NCBI GenBank assembly: GCA_037903475.1
Contig: JBAJFG010000358.1
Span: 780,664-844,663 of the forward strand
Source: Ancylostoma caninum
Lineage: Eukaryota; Nematoda; Chromadorea; Rhabditida; Ancylostomatidae
Length of the DNA: 64,000 nt
Direction of reading: 5' to 3'
The notes beneath the pieces are model-generated. The model saw nothing but the letters and a program-made list of their open reading frames with translations, was not told the DNA's origin and searched no databases. This document shows positions 10,700 through 24,008 of the stretch, piece by piece. The position numbers and the translations under genes are program-made. Position 1 is the first letter of the stretch. Each line of letters starts with the position of its first letter.

Positions 10700-13600
10700 A
10701 TAAGTTTCCAATGAAGTACATTTCTATTGTATTGAAGCAGCTTTTAATAAATATATTTGGTCATATAATCGTTTGGTTGTTTCACGTGTCATTCGTCAAT
10801 GTTGTTAACTGGTTGACTGCACTGAAACAGAACAGTCAACTGGTTAGTAGCAGTGATGAATGATGCCTTAGAGCGGTCCAAACAAGCAGAATTTGGGGGC
10901 CCAAAGAGGGCCAATACCAAGGTTCTGGCTCAAACGCGCGAGCGACTTGGGCGAAAACTTGGCTTCGCTCGTTTCTTGCGTCGCCCCCCGCTCGTTCGGC
11001 ACTCTGCCTGCCAGATTCTTGCCCTTGGAATAGTCTGAGTGATTTACCTACGGTAAACCGTAATCTTGTGTCAAGTAGTTACCTTCTTTTCCTGTCGCTC
11101 TTTAACGAAATGCTTGGAATAGCCTTCGATTATAAAGACGACTAGGATCGCTGGTTGAATAACTTTTCCGAGTTAATGCCAAAAAAGCTCTGTACCGATG
11201 ACATCGAAAAGACTTCCGAAGATTGGTGAAGAGCCATATGGCGTCACTGTAAAGAGTGGTTCATTTATTTCTCAGAGAACCGTCCTATTTTCGAAGAAGC
11301 AATGGAATGAAACGTTTCGAAACCGCGAGAACTTTTCCTACAACCCTTTATTTCCAACATTATTGGCAGTGAACTCATTTTGAACCATGCACTCTTACTT
11401 TTGAACATCCATGCACTCTCACTTTTGAATGCGGGACAGTTAATAAGGGGGAGTTTAAACAGTCGAAATGGTGAAAATACAGCGTAATAGAGACTAAATC
11501 ACCAGATGTGTGACCACCCTATCAATCTCAGTATTTGACATTTTAGCTGCTCTTTAGTCTGACCGGCACATATGTTTCATCATGTAGTATTTGGCTAATT
11601 TTTACTTGGACAAACTAGTAATTAGCTGATTTCTACTCGGACAAACTATCCTGAGGAGAGTGGGTTGATGGCCACGTACGGCACGTGTTTGCTTGATGCT
11701 TTCGTGTGAGGATGCCATGTCAATTCAAGTTTAAAGGCAGGGGCCCATCCAATTCTCGTGCCTGAGCTGACGGCAGGTTCTATCAGTTGCCTGGAAGTGA
11801 AGGGTATGGTGTAATGACCATGTACATACATTTATCACCTGGGGCCACCTATCAGGGACAGTTCCACCAGCACTACGCAGTCAGTATTTCTGTTTATTAT
11901 GAAAGAAATCATCACTCAGTGATCGAAATTCGTCAAAGCTGGCGAAGTGCTGCTTGGCCAAGGAGTGCTCAAGTTACCAGACAAGATCTTAGATGGAAAG
12001 CACAAGGTCGGGCAAAGGTGGTGTGTGTGGCCCATGTCTGCTCCTTCTACTGTCGACGAGTCAAAGAATTTGAGGGGGCATTTTATCGAGCGAAATCTGC
12101 ACCTCTACACGTTGGTATCTCTTTTCTCCGATAGCGGCGGCCGTCGCCCCAACTTGACTATTGTAAATGTTGTTGTTTTCTATTGCGTTGCTTATCAGTA
12201 ACTCTGATGAAGCATACCCTGCTCCTCAGCTCAGGAGATCGCCGATGGATTTGGGGAGACGTATCTTCTGAAGAGAAACGTTGGAACCGACGGCTCCCGG
12301 TTGCATGATTAACAAGCACCGAATCATATGCCATCATGATGTTGTCGTCCCTCGTGCTCCCTCTGCTGTTCCATAGGAGCTTGTAGAAATAAATTGCTCG
12401 AATTGGTTGCACTTTTGTCAATTTTCACGCCTACATAACAAGTGGGGCAGCAGGGAGGCATCACATATTCACATACCGTGGAGATACGTCACGGAGGGAG
12501 GATGCAAGAAAGATGCTTTGGTGAAGTGTCTCAATCACTTTCCGGCAACTTAATACATCTTCTCGACACGCTCATTCCAGAGGTATACATAAATTGTCTC
12601 GCAGCCATCTCTGAACCCGTCTTCTGGTATGGGGTCTGCGACAGCCTGCCTGAACGACGTGACGTGAGGAGCCGTTATAGATAAAGTGGTCAAAACGCGT
12701 TGGCCAACACTGCAGCCAACAGTTTGGAACGATCCACCTCCGCTCCAAGCAACAGGTACTTCAACCGTTTCAAATACAGAGCGTTTTTGTGCATGCCGAT
12801 GGGCATTATCGGGATCAACATAAAGAGAATGTCTAGAATATGTTGCTACCAGCTGCGGATGCGGAAAGTGGGCGGAACGGTAGGGAAAAAGTGGGGTCAT
12901 CGCCGCTTTGGGGACCCAGATAAAAACAAAATTAGTAAGAATAAAAAAATCACAAATAGACTAACACAAGACTTTCATTTGCATTGTAAAGTACAATAAT
13001 TTCAAGAATTCGGCAACTCGTTCTCCGAGGGGGTCCCTTCCCTCCCCTTCCCCCCCCCCCCTTCGTCCGCCACTGGTTGGTACCTCCAACGTGCGGAACG
13101 AGACGGACTCCTGCTTGTAAGAGCGGAAACCACTAGATTGGACTTATTTGTTGTTATATTTTGAGAGGCTGCCCGAACCTATCAAAAACCAATGCATGTT
13201 TTTAGCAATTCTTGGACAAATCAGTTGCAGGTATTGGAAAATGTTTTAAGGAAAGTACATCGAAGTACTAAAGCATGAGGACAACCTATTTCCCTTACAA
13301 CTATGCCACAACAGGACGGTAGGCTCAGTTACGCCTGCAAACACAATATCATTCCTATATATTAATAAAATAAAGTACATAGCTTCCGGAACGTCGTCCG
13401 CTGCATGAAGCACAGTGTCATTTGAACATTTTCAATGCGTTTAGCTTTTCCGTGATTCGCCGCTCATCAAAGCATTCTCATCAGATAGGAGTGTTCTCCT
13501 GTTTTTCTTGCTTTTCCTACTCTTCTCCAAGCAGATAGCCTTGCCATGGCGGGCGTTTTTTTTTTTTGTTATAGAAAAGTCTGGTAACTTGTTCAGAGTT

Positions 13601-14030
13601 GCTACTCAGCCAACATTTCCGAATTACCGGCAGGCAATGGAAATTTTCTGGTTTACGTTTTATGTCTACGAGGTTGTCAACGGAGCCAATGCGACGATTT
13701 CTGGCCTCTGCACTGCGCTTTCGGTAACATTCCACTGATGCAATGCATCTGGACTGAAATCATATTCAGAAATATTCTATGTGTTCTTACGTGGTTTGCT
13801 GTTGCCGAATTTTTCTACGTAGCTCTACATCACATTGTAAAGAAGGACCTGCCTTTCGTTCAAGATCGCTAATCGTGGGCGAAACTGATATAGGCCAAGC
13901 CTCCGATCCTCAAGCAATCCACCAATTAAAAAGTAATTGGTAGTGTTTCAACAGCGGAATTGCAAGTATGAAATACAGTATTGCTCGGCTGTAACAAGTA
14001 TCTGTTGCATTTGTCGATTAAAAGAAGGCC
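10700..14030. other. Intergenic, repeat debris only
   Basis: No gene was recognised. The region holds a TTTAAAGGCAGGGGCCCAT repeat end at about 11730, a diverged repeat copy at about 12586-12845 related to 1198-1300 and 21760-22060, and a C-rich tract at about 13040-13065. Confidence 0.45.
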
Positions 14031-14039
14031 TTCCATACA

Positions 14040-14510
14040 TCAGAGATAGACCCACTCTGGAACGTCCTACAAGGACAAGGAGTGCACGCTCAACCGATTG
14101 CATTTTTACGAGGAATGCCTACGAATTTGTCAAAATTCTCGGTATGACTATTCCTATAAACATTTGCCGAGGAGTTCGCTGCAGCTCTCGAACACATATT
14201 TCGAAAAGCGACCTGGAATGCGTATGGACTATCTGTCATTGGCATGCAGTTGACTGATTTATGCTGTGCTGGCGATGTTGTGCTGATCGCAGAATCAGCG
14301 CAAGTATTGAAAGCGATGATGAATGATTTCGAAGAGCACTCAAGAAGTTGTGACCTAAATGTACGCGCTCCGTAAACAAAGATTATGGCAAAAGGTGTGT
14401 CAACAACCTTAGGGGCGTTCAGCTCGAACGTGTTGAATCGTTTGTATGCGCCGGATAGAAGGTTGCACTGACTTGTGATCATTTCGAAGATTCGGTGCGC
14501 CGAAGTCAAG
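14040..14510 (+). pseudogene. Decayed RTE-like LINE reverse transcriptase fragment
   Basis: The plus strand translates to FAAALEHIFRKATWNAYGL followed by GMQLTDLCCAGDVVLIAES and then TKIMAKG. This matches the RT block of RTE-type non-LTR retrotransposons, where the LEHxxxKxxW stretch precedes LRFADDIVLIA and a conserved KT. The catalytic FADD is mutated to CAGD, and there is an in-frame stop before TKIMAKG plus upstream stops. It is a dead fragment of under 500 bp with no 5' or 3' end identified. Confidence 0.62.
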
Positions 14511-15240
14511 ATGGATAGAACTGTGTTTGACGATATTAGAATTTGTTTTCATACAGAAATGTCGAGATGAAATGGAAAAGAACTGTATCCAACATGTGCG
14601 CTTTATTTGCGACCTACGTTACTTGGAGTCACTAAGGTCACGGATGTAGTGACTAGCGCAACCGAAACAAAAACAGCTTATTCGTGGGAACTCGCCACGT
14701 CAGCTGATGTGAAATGTTCAGTATAATGGCGTCTACTATCAAAACGCTCGCCAGGTCGACCAGAAGCTTGATGGCGCGATGAGTTCCAGAAATTAATTGG
14801 AACATGAAGTTTATCAGCGCTAAAAAAGTGAATGGATTGACTTATTGAGGTGCAGCATCTTTTAGAATATTGGCTGGCAAATAATTGTGAATTCTGAATG
14901 ATATTACAACTAAACAGTAGCTAATGAATGGTAAGGAAATATTTACCTGTCCAGTCCAATTATACATGTGGGATGATCCGAGAATATACATTCGCTGCAT
15001 TTCTGTATGTAAACGCTGATCCACTTTGCGAAGAAATTGCTCCTGCTGCTTCATCTTGAGGGAACAATTGGAGTGTTTCTTGATGGCATTTCTCGGTATT
15101 TCCTCTGTGTACCAATTATAGTCGTTTTCTGTGTAGTCCTCGTTTTCAGTCCGTATCTGGATACTCGCATTCGCAATTTCATAATCTATGCCTCAGCAAA
15201 CGCAGATTCACAAATTCGACACAGTTTTTCTTAGCAATGC

Positions 15241-15350
15241 TTGCCTCACGCTGCACCTCCCGTTAGCTCATCCATGCCACATCATCTATGTATTATCATA
15301 CGAGGTGTGGCGTGGATGATCAGATGAACGGTGCGGCTTGAGGCAAAGAT
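15241..15350. repeat. Small palindromic repeat (copy 2)
   Basis: GCCTCACGCTGCACC on the left pairs with GGTGCGGCTTGAGGC on the right, with CATCCATGCCACATC mirrored by GTGTGGCGTGGATG inside, giving a hairpin of about 107 bp. It is related to the copy at 7836-7916. Confidence 0.7.
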
Positions 15351-15739
15351 TTTCGGGAGGGGCTGTACCTCCTTCGAGGAGATTGGTTTCTTTCAAAAAC
15401 CTCCGTAACATTTACATCTCATCATAAGTGTATTTGCCTATCTTACGAATTCCTTCAACGTAGAATCGTGGTCGTTTGGCAAAGAGAAACTGCTATGAGG
15501 GTATTGCAATATTCCACTCATGGTATAGTTCCTTCCACTGTCGTCGTTAGCGGACAACTGTACTGATACAGATCCACCATCGGCTGTTGCCTTCCTCCGC
15601 GCTCTCTTACTTCCTAGAAATACTTATTCAATCTTCCCAAAGATACCGTCATGCATGAGTAAATTTTCCGCACTTCTTGATTTATTATCATTGCTGTTCC
15701 CATAGAACTTATAATATAATATAATTCTCTTTCACAATC

Positions 15740-16215
15740 ATACAAATCCTACGTGCGCCCTATTTTTGAATATAGGCTGCAGTATTTAGTTCTAAAGCCC
15801 AAGTGCTTCATTTCAAGACCAGACGTTCTTTAAAATAATTTTACTAGAAAACTGTAGATAACGCTGCATGGGTATGACTATGCCAACATTCCTCTGGCTT
15901 CGGCTCGTAAGCTCATATTTAGAATCGCTTCCCTTATTACATGGAGAAAGAAGCATAACCTTATTATGGTCTATAGAATTATCTATGGGGAAGGAACTTT
16001 GCTATAGACAAGCTCTACGCTGTATCGTCTTTCTGCACCGGAAGTGGTCCATTTAAGAATGCGTATCTTGCAGCAAGGAGCTTCTTGCTTTCGTCTTCTC
16101 TCACACGAAGGGCTCAGTTTGATTTTTCAAGATTTCCTAGGAAATGTATCCTACCATGTTCTCTAGCACAATTCAAAACACTTGTGGAGAAGTTCCTCAA
16201 AGAATCAAATTATTA
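15740..16215 (+). pseudogene. Decayed LINE (CR1/Jockey-like) C-terminal fragment
   Basis: The plus strand reads SYVRPIFEYRLQYL, then YANIPLASARKLIFRI and NLIMVYRIIYGEGTLL. This is the familiar end of CR1/Jockey-clade LINE polymerases (SYVRPILEY followed by a YRRxxxxLxxxYKIIxG-type segment). Several stops and frame breaks interrupt it. No intact element remains. The assignment is by remembered motif only. Confidence 0.55.
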
Positions 16216-16970
16216 GCTCATCGTACTTGAATTTTCATAAATTGTTCCCGTTTTTCTGCTTTGCGTTGTGCTAATGTTTTTTGTAATTTGCCACCACCCC
16301 TAGCGGTAAAGTCACATGCAAAATGAATAAAGAAATAATCAGGTAAACTCAAAACTAATTTTTTGTGACCTCTGTTTTGAAAGCCTTCTCTGTTCAACTC
16401 TCCTTCGTGTAGTCCCAGCTTCTCATCACGCACCTCCCTCCCACAAACAGCACCCCATCTACAATTGAAACGGATATCTTTGACGCTCTAGAGGTTACAA
16501 ACGTTGTGACGGGTTTTGTCAACAACGGCTATGACGGGTGCTACACTACACATTGACTATATGCGCATCCTGAGATGTCCTATTCACAAAGATATTGAGT
16601 ACATCACTCTTTTGCTTCGCATTGTGGGGTGGGGCGAATTTTGGGGGACATCCGCATTTCTGCATTCAACGTTATGCTCCTCTTATTTCTTGTGGTATAG
16701 GAAGTATTTTACAATATTGGAACCGGAGAAATTGAAGAACATCTCTCGTGCTCATCAATGAAAGCGCTTAGGAGTTATATAACGACATTCGTAAAAGTAC
16801 TATCCATTAGAAACTGTGCAACCACTGGATTATGGCCGCGCAGAGCTTGTTTGTTCGTCGGTAATTACCCATTATTATGCGGGAAGTGGCAATAGAGAAA
16901 AACATGCTGAACAAATATTGATCCCTATGATTTTTCCTACACCTTTCGGCAATGAACGCATCACATATAA

Positions 16971-16980
16971 TTTCAGGTTA
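16971..16980 (+). promoter_or_regulatory. Probable trans-splice acceptor of the MGAT4-like gene
   Basis: TTTCAG (16971-16976) is followed by GTTA and then the start ATG at 16981. This predicts a spliced leader joined 4 nt before the start codon. Confidence 0.55.
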
Positions 16981-19900
16981 ATGTTGAAGCTCCGAAGCTT
17001 TTTCTTCCTCACTATATTTGGTGTAGGCATTTTCCTCATAAATGTCGTGAAATTCTCCTCATTGCATCACAGCAGAATTCCTGAAGACGACAGACTCCAA
17101 CAACAGGTACATGGGGCGGTCTTAGTGTGCTGGATGCATGACCGACCAGAAAATTTTGATTTCTTCAAAGAAGTGTTAAGTATGTAATTGAGACCTTTTC
17201 AGTCCTCAATGCTGCCAACGGAAATGAAGGGGCTTGCATGGCCTGGTTTTATGGACAATTTTCCAGAACTTCTTAATGTCTCGTCGGATGACTTCCAACC
17301 GCTGTTCCTTACCTCACGCGGACGTGTACCAAAGCAAATTGTGAGGAAGCTGTGCAAGCCAGATTATTTTTTTTTAGTTTAAGGTTCAGTCTTTCTGGAG
17401 CGGCAATAAAGGAATTGAATCGCCTAGGTTATCGCTATACCTGTGGCGCAGAGGAAGAAGGACTATACAATTGCTACTTTGGAGTCACTTTTTAATGGTA
17501 CCCGTGTTGAGGACAGGTTCTTTTCTCTATACAATTTTTGCCAATTCAGCTTCACCCGAGAAGTTTTCAATGTCTCAATCCTCTTATATAAATCATGATA
17601 GTGCAAAAAAATTCTCTTGAGTGCAGGCGTAGGAGGAATTGCACGTGAGCGCATGCTTTAGCCGTGAGGCTCGATTATACACTGTGGCTCACGAGGATGC
17701 GCAGCTGACGGGACATTCCGCCGATGTTTCGTCATAGGTGCATAGACGTGGTGGAAGTCGGGTGCGTTCGGGATTTCGCATTGGGACCAGCGGCTAACTG
17801 TCTCGAGCCCTCCGGGCGAGTCAGTGTTTACAGCGATTTGACGATGCATAGCAGCAATGTACGGAGCAGAGTAGCCGCACTGATGGAGCCTTGTATACAG
17901 AACATTTCATAATCGTAGGACGACCGCCACCTTTTCCAGTCCTGGCTTTTCCGGAAACCAAGGATTTTTTCCTTGATTACCACTATGATCAGCACCTAAA
18001 ATTACCTTGGTGACCAACATTTGAGCTCACGATAACAAACCTAGATTTTCCAAACTTTATTTTTCTGCTTTTGCCTAGTACGCAGTTACGACATACAATC
18101 ATGTTTTAACAGGTCTTTTTTCGGTGCGCTATCGAAGCTACGGAACGTTAATGTTTTTATGAGCTTCCATGGGCCACATTTATTCTGCATGGTCTGCCAC
18201 TCCTGCTCCTTATGAGGATCCTGAGGATATCCACTCCGATAAGCGTAGGGCATCCAAAACTGACTATCCCAATTATTCAGCTGTTCATTGCTGACGGTGG
18301 TGCACTCAAAACTGGCTGAAAGGTACGCACCATGGAGCTGCTTCAAAAATACAGTTAGCATTGGTCAAAGGCTCTTTCTCGCTAGATGACCATCTAGGAA
18401 GGACAACACTCGCTCGAAATCGGGTTATTCCCACACTTTCTCGTGAAAACCAGTGAACCAGTTGTTCAAATTGCTGGAATTTACTCTAAGGCACTTTATG
18501 ATGTCCGATGGTGTTGAATCAAGTACCACTTTCTTCCTGCTCATGTCTTCTTCCGTAAAAGAGAGAATCCAATGGCGTGACAGCGCTCCGCTGAAAATCG
18601 CTATCGCTAAATCTCCACTCTTCCGAGATATCACTGCAGTAACTTTTCTGACAGCGGAAATCGCCAAATATGGGATGTAGCCACCAAGTTCATGACTGAC
18701 TGATCACAGTACTTGGAGGAAGATATGCACACTTCCTATGCAGTGAGATTTTCTTCCCAGCATTTGAGTCGCACCCATTTTGAGACCAGCAGAGACTTGA
18801 GCAGACAGGGATTGGAATCTGATGCAACAGTGCTATGCATCAGAAACTGCCTGAGAGTAATTTTCAGCAATTTGAGCAACTAGTTCATATGTTTTATTGA
18901 TAAAATATGGAAAAACCCATGTCGGGCGAGTATTGTCAATTTGGATTGCCTAGTAAGCACCTATTGTGCTTCTGAGGTAGAACAACGAAGAATTCTTGTC
19001 AACTAATCTGAGTGTGCTGCTGTAAGCAATGAATGACTGAAAATTTGAGATAGACAGTCCCGAATGCCTGACGCTCTATGGATGCAGATGTCCTCGAAAT
19101 CGTCATAAGAAGCAGGAGTGGCAGACTATCCGGAGTCAATCTGGCACATCGCAGCTCACAAAAATATTCAAGTCTCGTGGTTTTGTTTACGCAACTAATG
19201 AACCCGTTAGAGCATGAACGTGTGCCAAACTGAGAATTAGGCAAAAGCAGGAAGATAAGCTTTGGAGGACGACGGGTTGCTTTCTAGAACTCAATAGTAG
19301 GGTGCCAAGGTTATTTTAGGTAGTAATCATAATGATGATGAAGAAAAAATCCCACAGGAAAAGCCATGGGGTGGGTGTCCTATATTTATCAACTGTACTA
19401 ATGGTTATAAATATTCAGAAAAAACGTTGTATTCATCGTGATGCTAGCATACAACGATGAACGAATCACGTCTGTTCTCGACAAAAGTGCAGAAATCATG
19501 AACAGATTTCCACAAGAAGTCGCCGCAGGGCTGCTAGAAGTGGGTAATTTTATAATAATTATATCGGCCTTTTGAAGATACGTCGCCTGGGAAGAAATCT
19601 GTGGACCAGGTAATTCTTGGCTAAATCAAGGAAAAGCTCCAGGTTCAGCAGTTCTGTTCTCTAGGTTCATCTTCCTTTCTGGCTAATTGGCTCGTTTTGT
19701 TGCATACTCTTCCGTTCCTTTCCCCTTACTTGAATAAGTTCTTTTGGTGTTCTACATTACAGATAAGTTCCAGGAATTAGTCATAATTTAAAAACTACGC
19801 AAATGGCCTGGCTATACTTTGCACATAAGGTGCTGTTATCAGACGACATCTTTTGTTAGCTCATTAACTCTTACAACTCCTAAAGCTCCTTAGGATGGCT

Positions 19901-22900
19901 ATGAAACAACACCATGTCCTGAATTATTATGAGTGCGCCCCCGTTGTGCATCAAACAAATTAATAAATAAATAAACTTGCAATTTATTTAGGTCATAGCA
20001 GTGCCAATGGCTTGGTATCAAATAGACGTTGCTAATGTCCCTCCGACGCTCAATGATTCCTCTTCTCGAATGTATTGGAGAACAAAACAGAACATCGGTT
20101 TGAAGATGTTATTCCAATTTTTCTTCCTACTTCCTATCTGGAGCAATCTCTTAGTGATGTACACCCTCGCAATATTTGTAAAATTCACCACCATTGTAGG
20201 GTGCCAACTATTAGATTGTTGCGAAATTAATTGCCGAAATAGACCCTTCAGTTCAAAATGTTGTAACTCGACTTAAACACCACTTTTTTCATCAGTTTAG
20301 CAACTATTCAATTTGGTAGATCCTCTCCGACAATCCAGCTAGGATTTCACGCCTCTACAACAAAAACTGAGATCACAAGCATCTGCAAATTTTTGGAGGG
20401 CGATTTCAGCATACTCCAGATCAGCAATTCGCAGGATTGCACCTGGAGCTGAGAAAAAATAATATACACGAGGGTAATGTTCTAAGGAATGAGGGCATTG
20501 AGTGAGAACCTCAATGCTTTACTGCATCAGTTTTTGTCGGGTGAGTTTTGGAATATGTGGCTTAACGCTACCCTGGAGGAGGGGAAGACCAACATTTGTT
20601 CACCACTGCCGACCGCATCTATACCAGATTTGCGGGCCTCAACTCGAAATTGCAATACTAGGATTCTGCTGTCAACGCTTGATTAGGTTGGCTAAGGCTG
20701 CAATTAATCACACCTTCACAGAACCACCAAACTCCTGACACAATCTCCCTAAAAAGAAAATCTGCCTTGCGAAAGCACAGAAGTGGGAAATCGTACACAC
20801 TTATAGCCATTCGCATTTCTTGTTATCGTACAGAAAGCGAACTTCATGCGCAGTAATTACATTATCTAGAAATCAGTCGTTTTGGGACGAAAAAAATTAG
20901 TTAGAAAAAATGCGATACCAGATGAGAAGCTGGTAACCAGTCAGATCGTGTCCTGTTCACGTCTGCACCTTTTGTACCCTGTTGGTTGAAGTCAGATGTA
21001 TTGAAACTGTAGTATAGTGAGCGTTCACACCTGCTCTTATCATCCAGTTGATAAGATCCGGTTTAGGCCTCACGGCTCTCCTCAACGCCTGCTCGTCTAA
21101 CGTCATCATGCGACCACGACCATTGTTGTGCATTTGAGTCTAAAATCGTAGGAAAAGAACTTCGGGAACCCCTAGCTCATTGTGTGTTGAGAGAGCGATT
21201 CCAAGCCAAAACAAGCACAAGATCACCGCATACCTCCGACAAAGAATGATCGAGTTTGGAGTCGTCAACCACAATCACCCGAAAATCGCTTTGGCTCATC
21301 ATTTGTTCGCGACTTCATAAAAATCCTCAGGAAGAAGCTAGCCAGAATGTTCGAGCAGCATTCGAAAGAAGAAGAAAAGCTCTACAAGGTAATCACATAA
21401 GCTGAACAAAAGAGAAAAATTTAATTGAGCATACCCCGAAACGGCAATTATTTTCGCAACAACCTGATATCTTCAGTTACCTTTTATTTCTGAAGAATAC
21501 CCACCAGTGGGAGTTTTCTCTTTTTAGATTACATCTATCTAATGACTTACGGATGTGAGCGAGCGAAATTCTACTTACAAGTAGAAGATGACATTGAAGC
21601 AGCTCCGGAATATTTGTGAGATTCTTTCGTTATTTCAGCCCTACGCACAACTCTCTGTCGTTTTCCATTTCTTTGGTTTTTCTTTTTTAAAGGCAGGGGT
21701 CCACCTCATTTTCGCAGTTCAGCCAACAGCAGATTCTGCATCTACTCGGCGCGATGGTTCCAACGGTATACAAAAATTGTCTCAAAATGGTCTATAAACC
21801 CGTCTTCCAGGACGGGGTCGGTAACAGTTTGCCAACCCGAGTTGACATGTGAAGCCGTTGATCTTATCGATTGAACACGCCAAGACTCGTTGACCGACGC
21901 GGCAGCCGTGGCAGGCAGCCAGCACAGCTTGGAGCGATCCGCCTCCGGGCTCCAAATTTTTATCCAGTTCGAGCTTTCCAAAAATGGGGATTTCGTCGCT
22001 TCTGTGCCTGTTGATGTACATCCCAGGGATCAACATGATGAGAAGGTCTAGGATATGTTGGTAAATCCAACAGGCAGAACGAGGTGGCCCTCTGCCTTTA
22101 AGAGGCCAGAAGGTTATTTTACAGAACCAGTCTGGCCGTCCGGCGCCGGACTTCCAGACTTTTCCTAATGCTCGCTTCGCTCGCATGGCTTCATCCCTTC
22201 TTCATTCAAATAAAGTCACAGCTATTCCATATTTTTGCTATAATGTGTCCCACACCCTTTCCATTGCTTTTTCTCATGTAAAAATGCACTTATCAAAGAG
22301 GATTAACCTTCTGGAAGCAATTTCATCATTTGCTCAACTGGAATAGCCTTTTGTAACTATGTATAACCGGTTCAACCTGGATTGACCGCAGAAAATGGTC
22401 TATCATCCTTTGTTTGTTATAACTGGTCAAGTGATAAGAGTCAGTTAGAACATATAAAAGTGGAGGGTGCGGTGTGTTCATGAACAATTGAGAAGGGAAG
22501 AACGCGGAGGAGGACGTAAGGAGGAAGGATTCACACGGATTGCATACTAATCCGCGCAGTGGTCTGACATCTACTTTTTTTAAACGATTGATGTTAGACG
22601 CCATCGAATCGATTTAACAAATATGGACCTAACTCATGACATTTCCATGAGTAATGGACACCGGCGCACCCCTACTGCATCGGTAGCTATATTTTCAGGC
22701 GCTCCTCCACTTTTGAGCGCAGGCGCACACTTATCACAGCAGTGGACCCGTCTCCCCCCACTTTGGGCGCCGGCGCACCCTTATCACAGCAGTGGACCCG
22801 TCTCTCCCCCCACTTTGGGCGCCGGCGCACCCTTATCACAGCAGTGGACCCGCACTTTGGGCGCCTGCGCACCCTTATCACAGCAGTGGACCCGTCTCCC

Positions 22901-23966
22901 CCCACTTTGGGCGCCGGCGCACCCTTATCACAGCAGTGGACCCGTCTCCCCCCACTTTGGGCGCCGGCGCACCTTATCACAGCAGTGGACCCGTCTCCCC
23001 CCACTTTGGGCGCCGGCGCACCCTTATCACAGCAGTGGACCCGTCTCCCCCACTTTGGGCGCCGGCGCACCCTTATCACAGCAGTGGACCCGTCTCCCCC
23101 CACTTTGGGCGCCGGCGCACCCTTATCACAGCAGTGGACCCGTCTCCCCCCACTTTGGGCGCCGGCGCACCCTTATCACAGCAGTGGACCCGTCTCCCCC
23201 CACTTTGGGCGCCGGCGCACCCTTATCACAGCAGTGGACCCGTCTCCCCCACTTTGGGCGCCGGCGCACACAGCAGTGGACCCGTCTCCCCCCACTTTGG
23301 GCGCCGGCGCACCCTTATCACAGCAGTGGACCCGTCTCCCCACTTTGGGCGCCGGCGCACCCTTATCACAGCAGTGGACCCGTCTCCCCCCACTTTGGGC
23401 GCCGGCGCACCCTTATCACAGCAGTGGACCCGTCTCCCCCACTCCCACTTTGGGCGCCGGCGCACCTTATCACAGCAGTGGACCCGTCTCCCCCCACTTT
23501 GGGCGCCGGCGCACCCTTATCACAGCAGTGGACCCGTCTCCCCCACTTTGGGCGCCGGCGCACCCTTATCACAGCAGTGGACCCGTCTCCCCCACTTTGG
23601 GCGCCGGCGCACCCTTATCACAGCCGTGGACCCGTCTCCCCCACTTTGGGCGCCGGCGCACCCTTATCACAGCAGTGGACCCGTCTCCCCCCACTTTGGG
23701 CGCCGGCGCACCCTTATCACAGCAGTGGACCCGTCTCCCCCCACTTTGGGCGCCGGCGCACACTTATCACAGCAGTGGACCCGTCTCTCCCACTTTGCGC
23801 GCCGGCGCACCCTTATCACAGCAGTGGACCCGTCTCCCCCACTTTGGGCGCCGACGCACCCTTATCACAGCCGTGGACCCGTCTGCCCCCACTTTGGGCG
23901 CCGGCGCACCCTTCATGTAACGGTGGAGTGGTCGGCATCACTCTAAGCCACGCCCTCGAATTTCGT

Positions 23967-24008
<42 letters not shown>

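Noticed and set aside
17107..17187. Read-through of MGAT4 exon 1 into the following open frame (VHGAVLVCWMHDRPENF).
   Set aside because: That frame ends at a stop after 27 codons. Splicing at the CAG|GTACAT donor to 17203 keeps phase and restores MGAT4-like sequence.
22733..23912. Regularly spaced repeats suggesting a CRISPR array.
   Set aside because: The units are directly adjacent with no variable spacers, and the sequence is eukaryotic.
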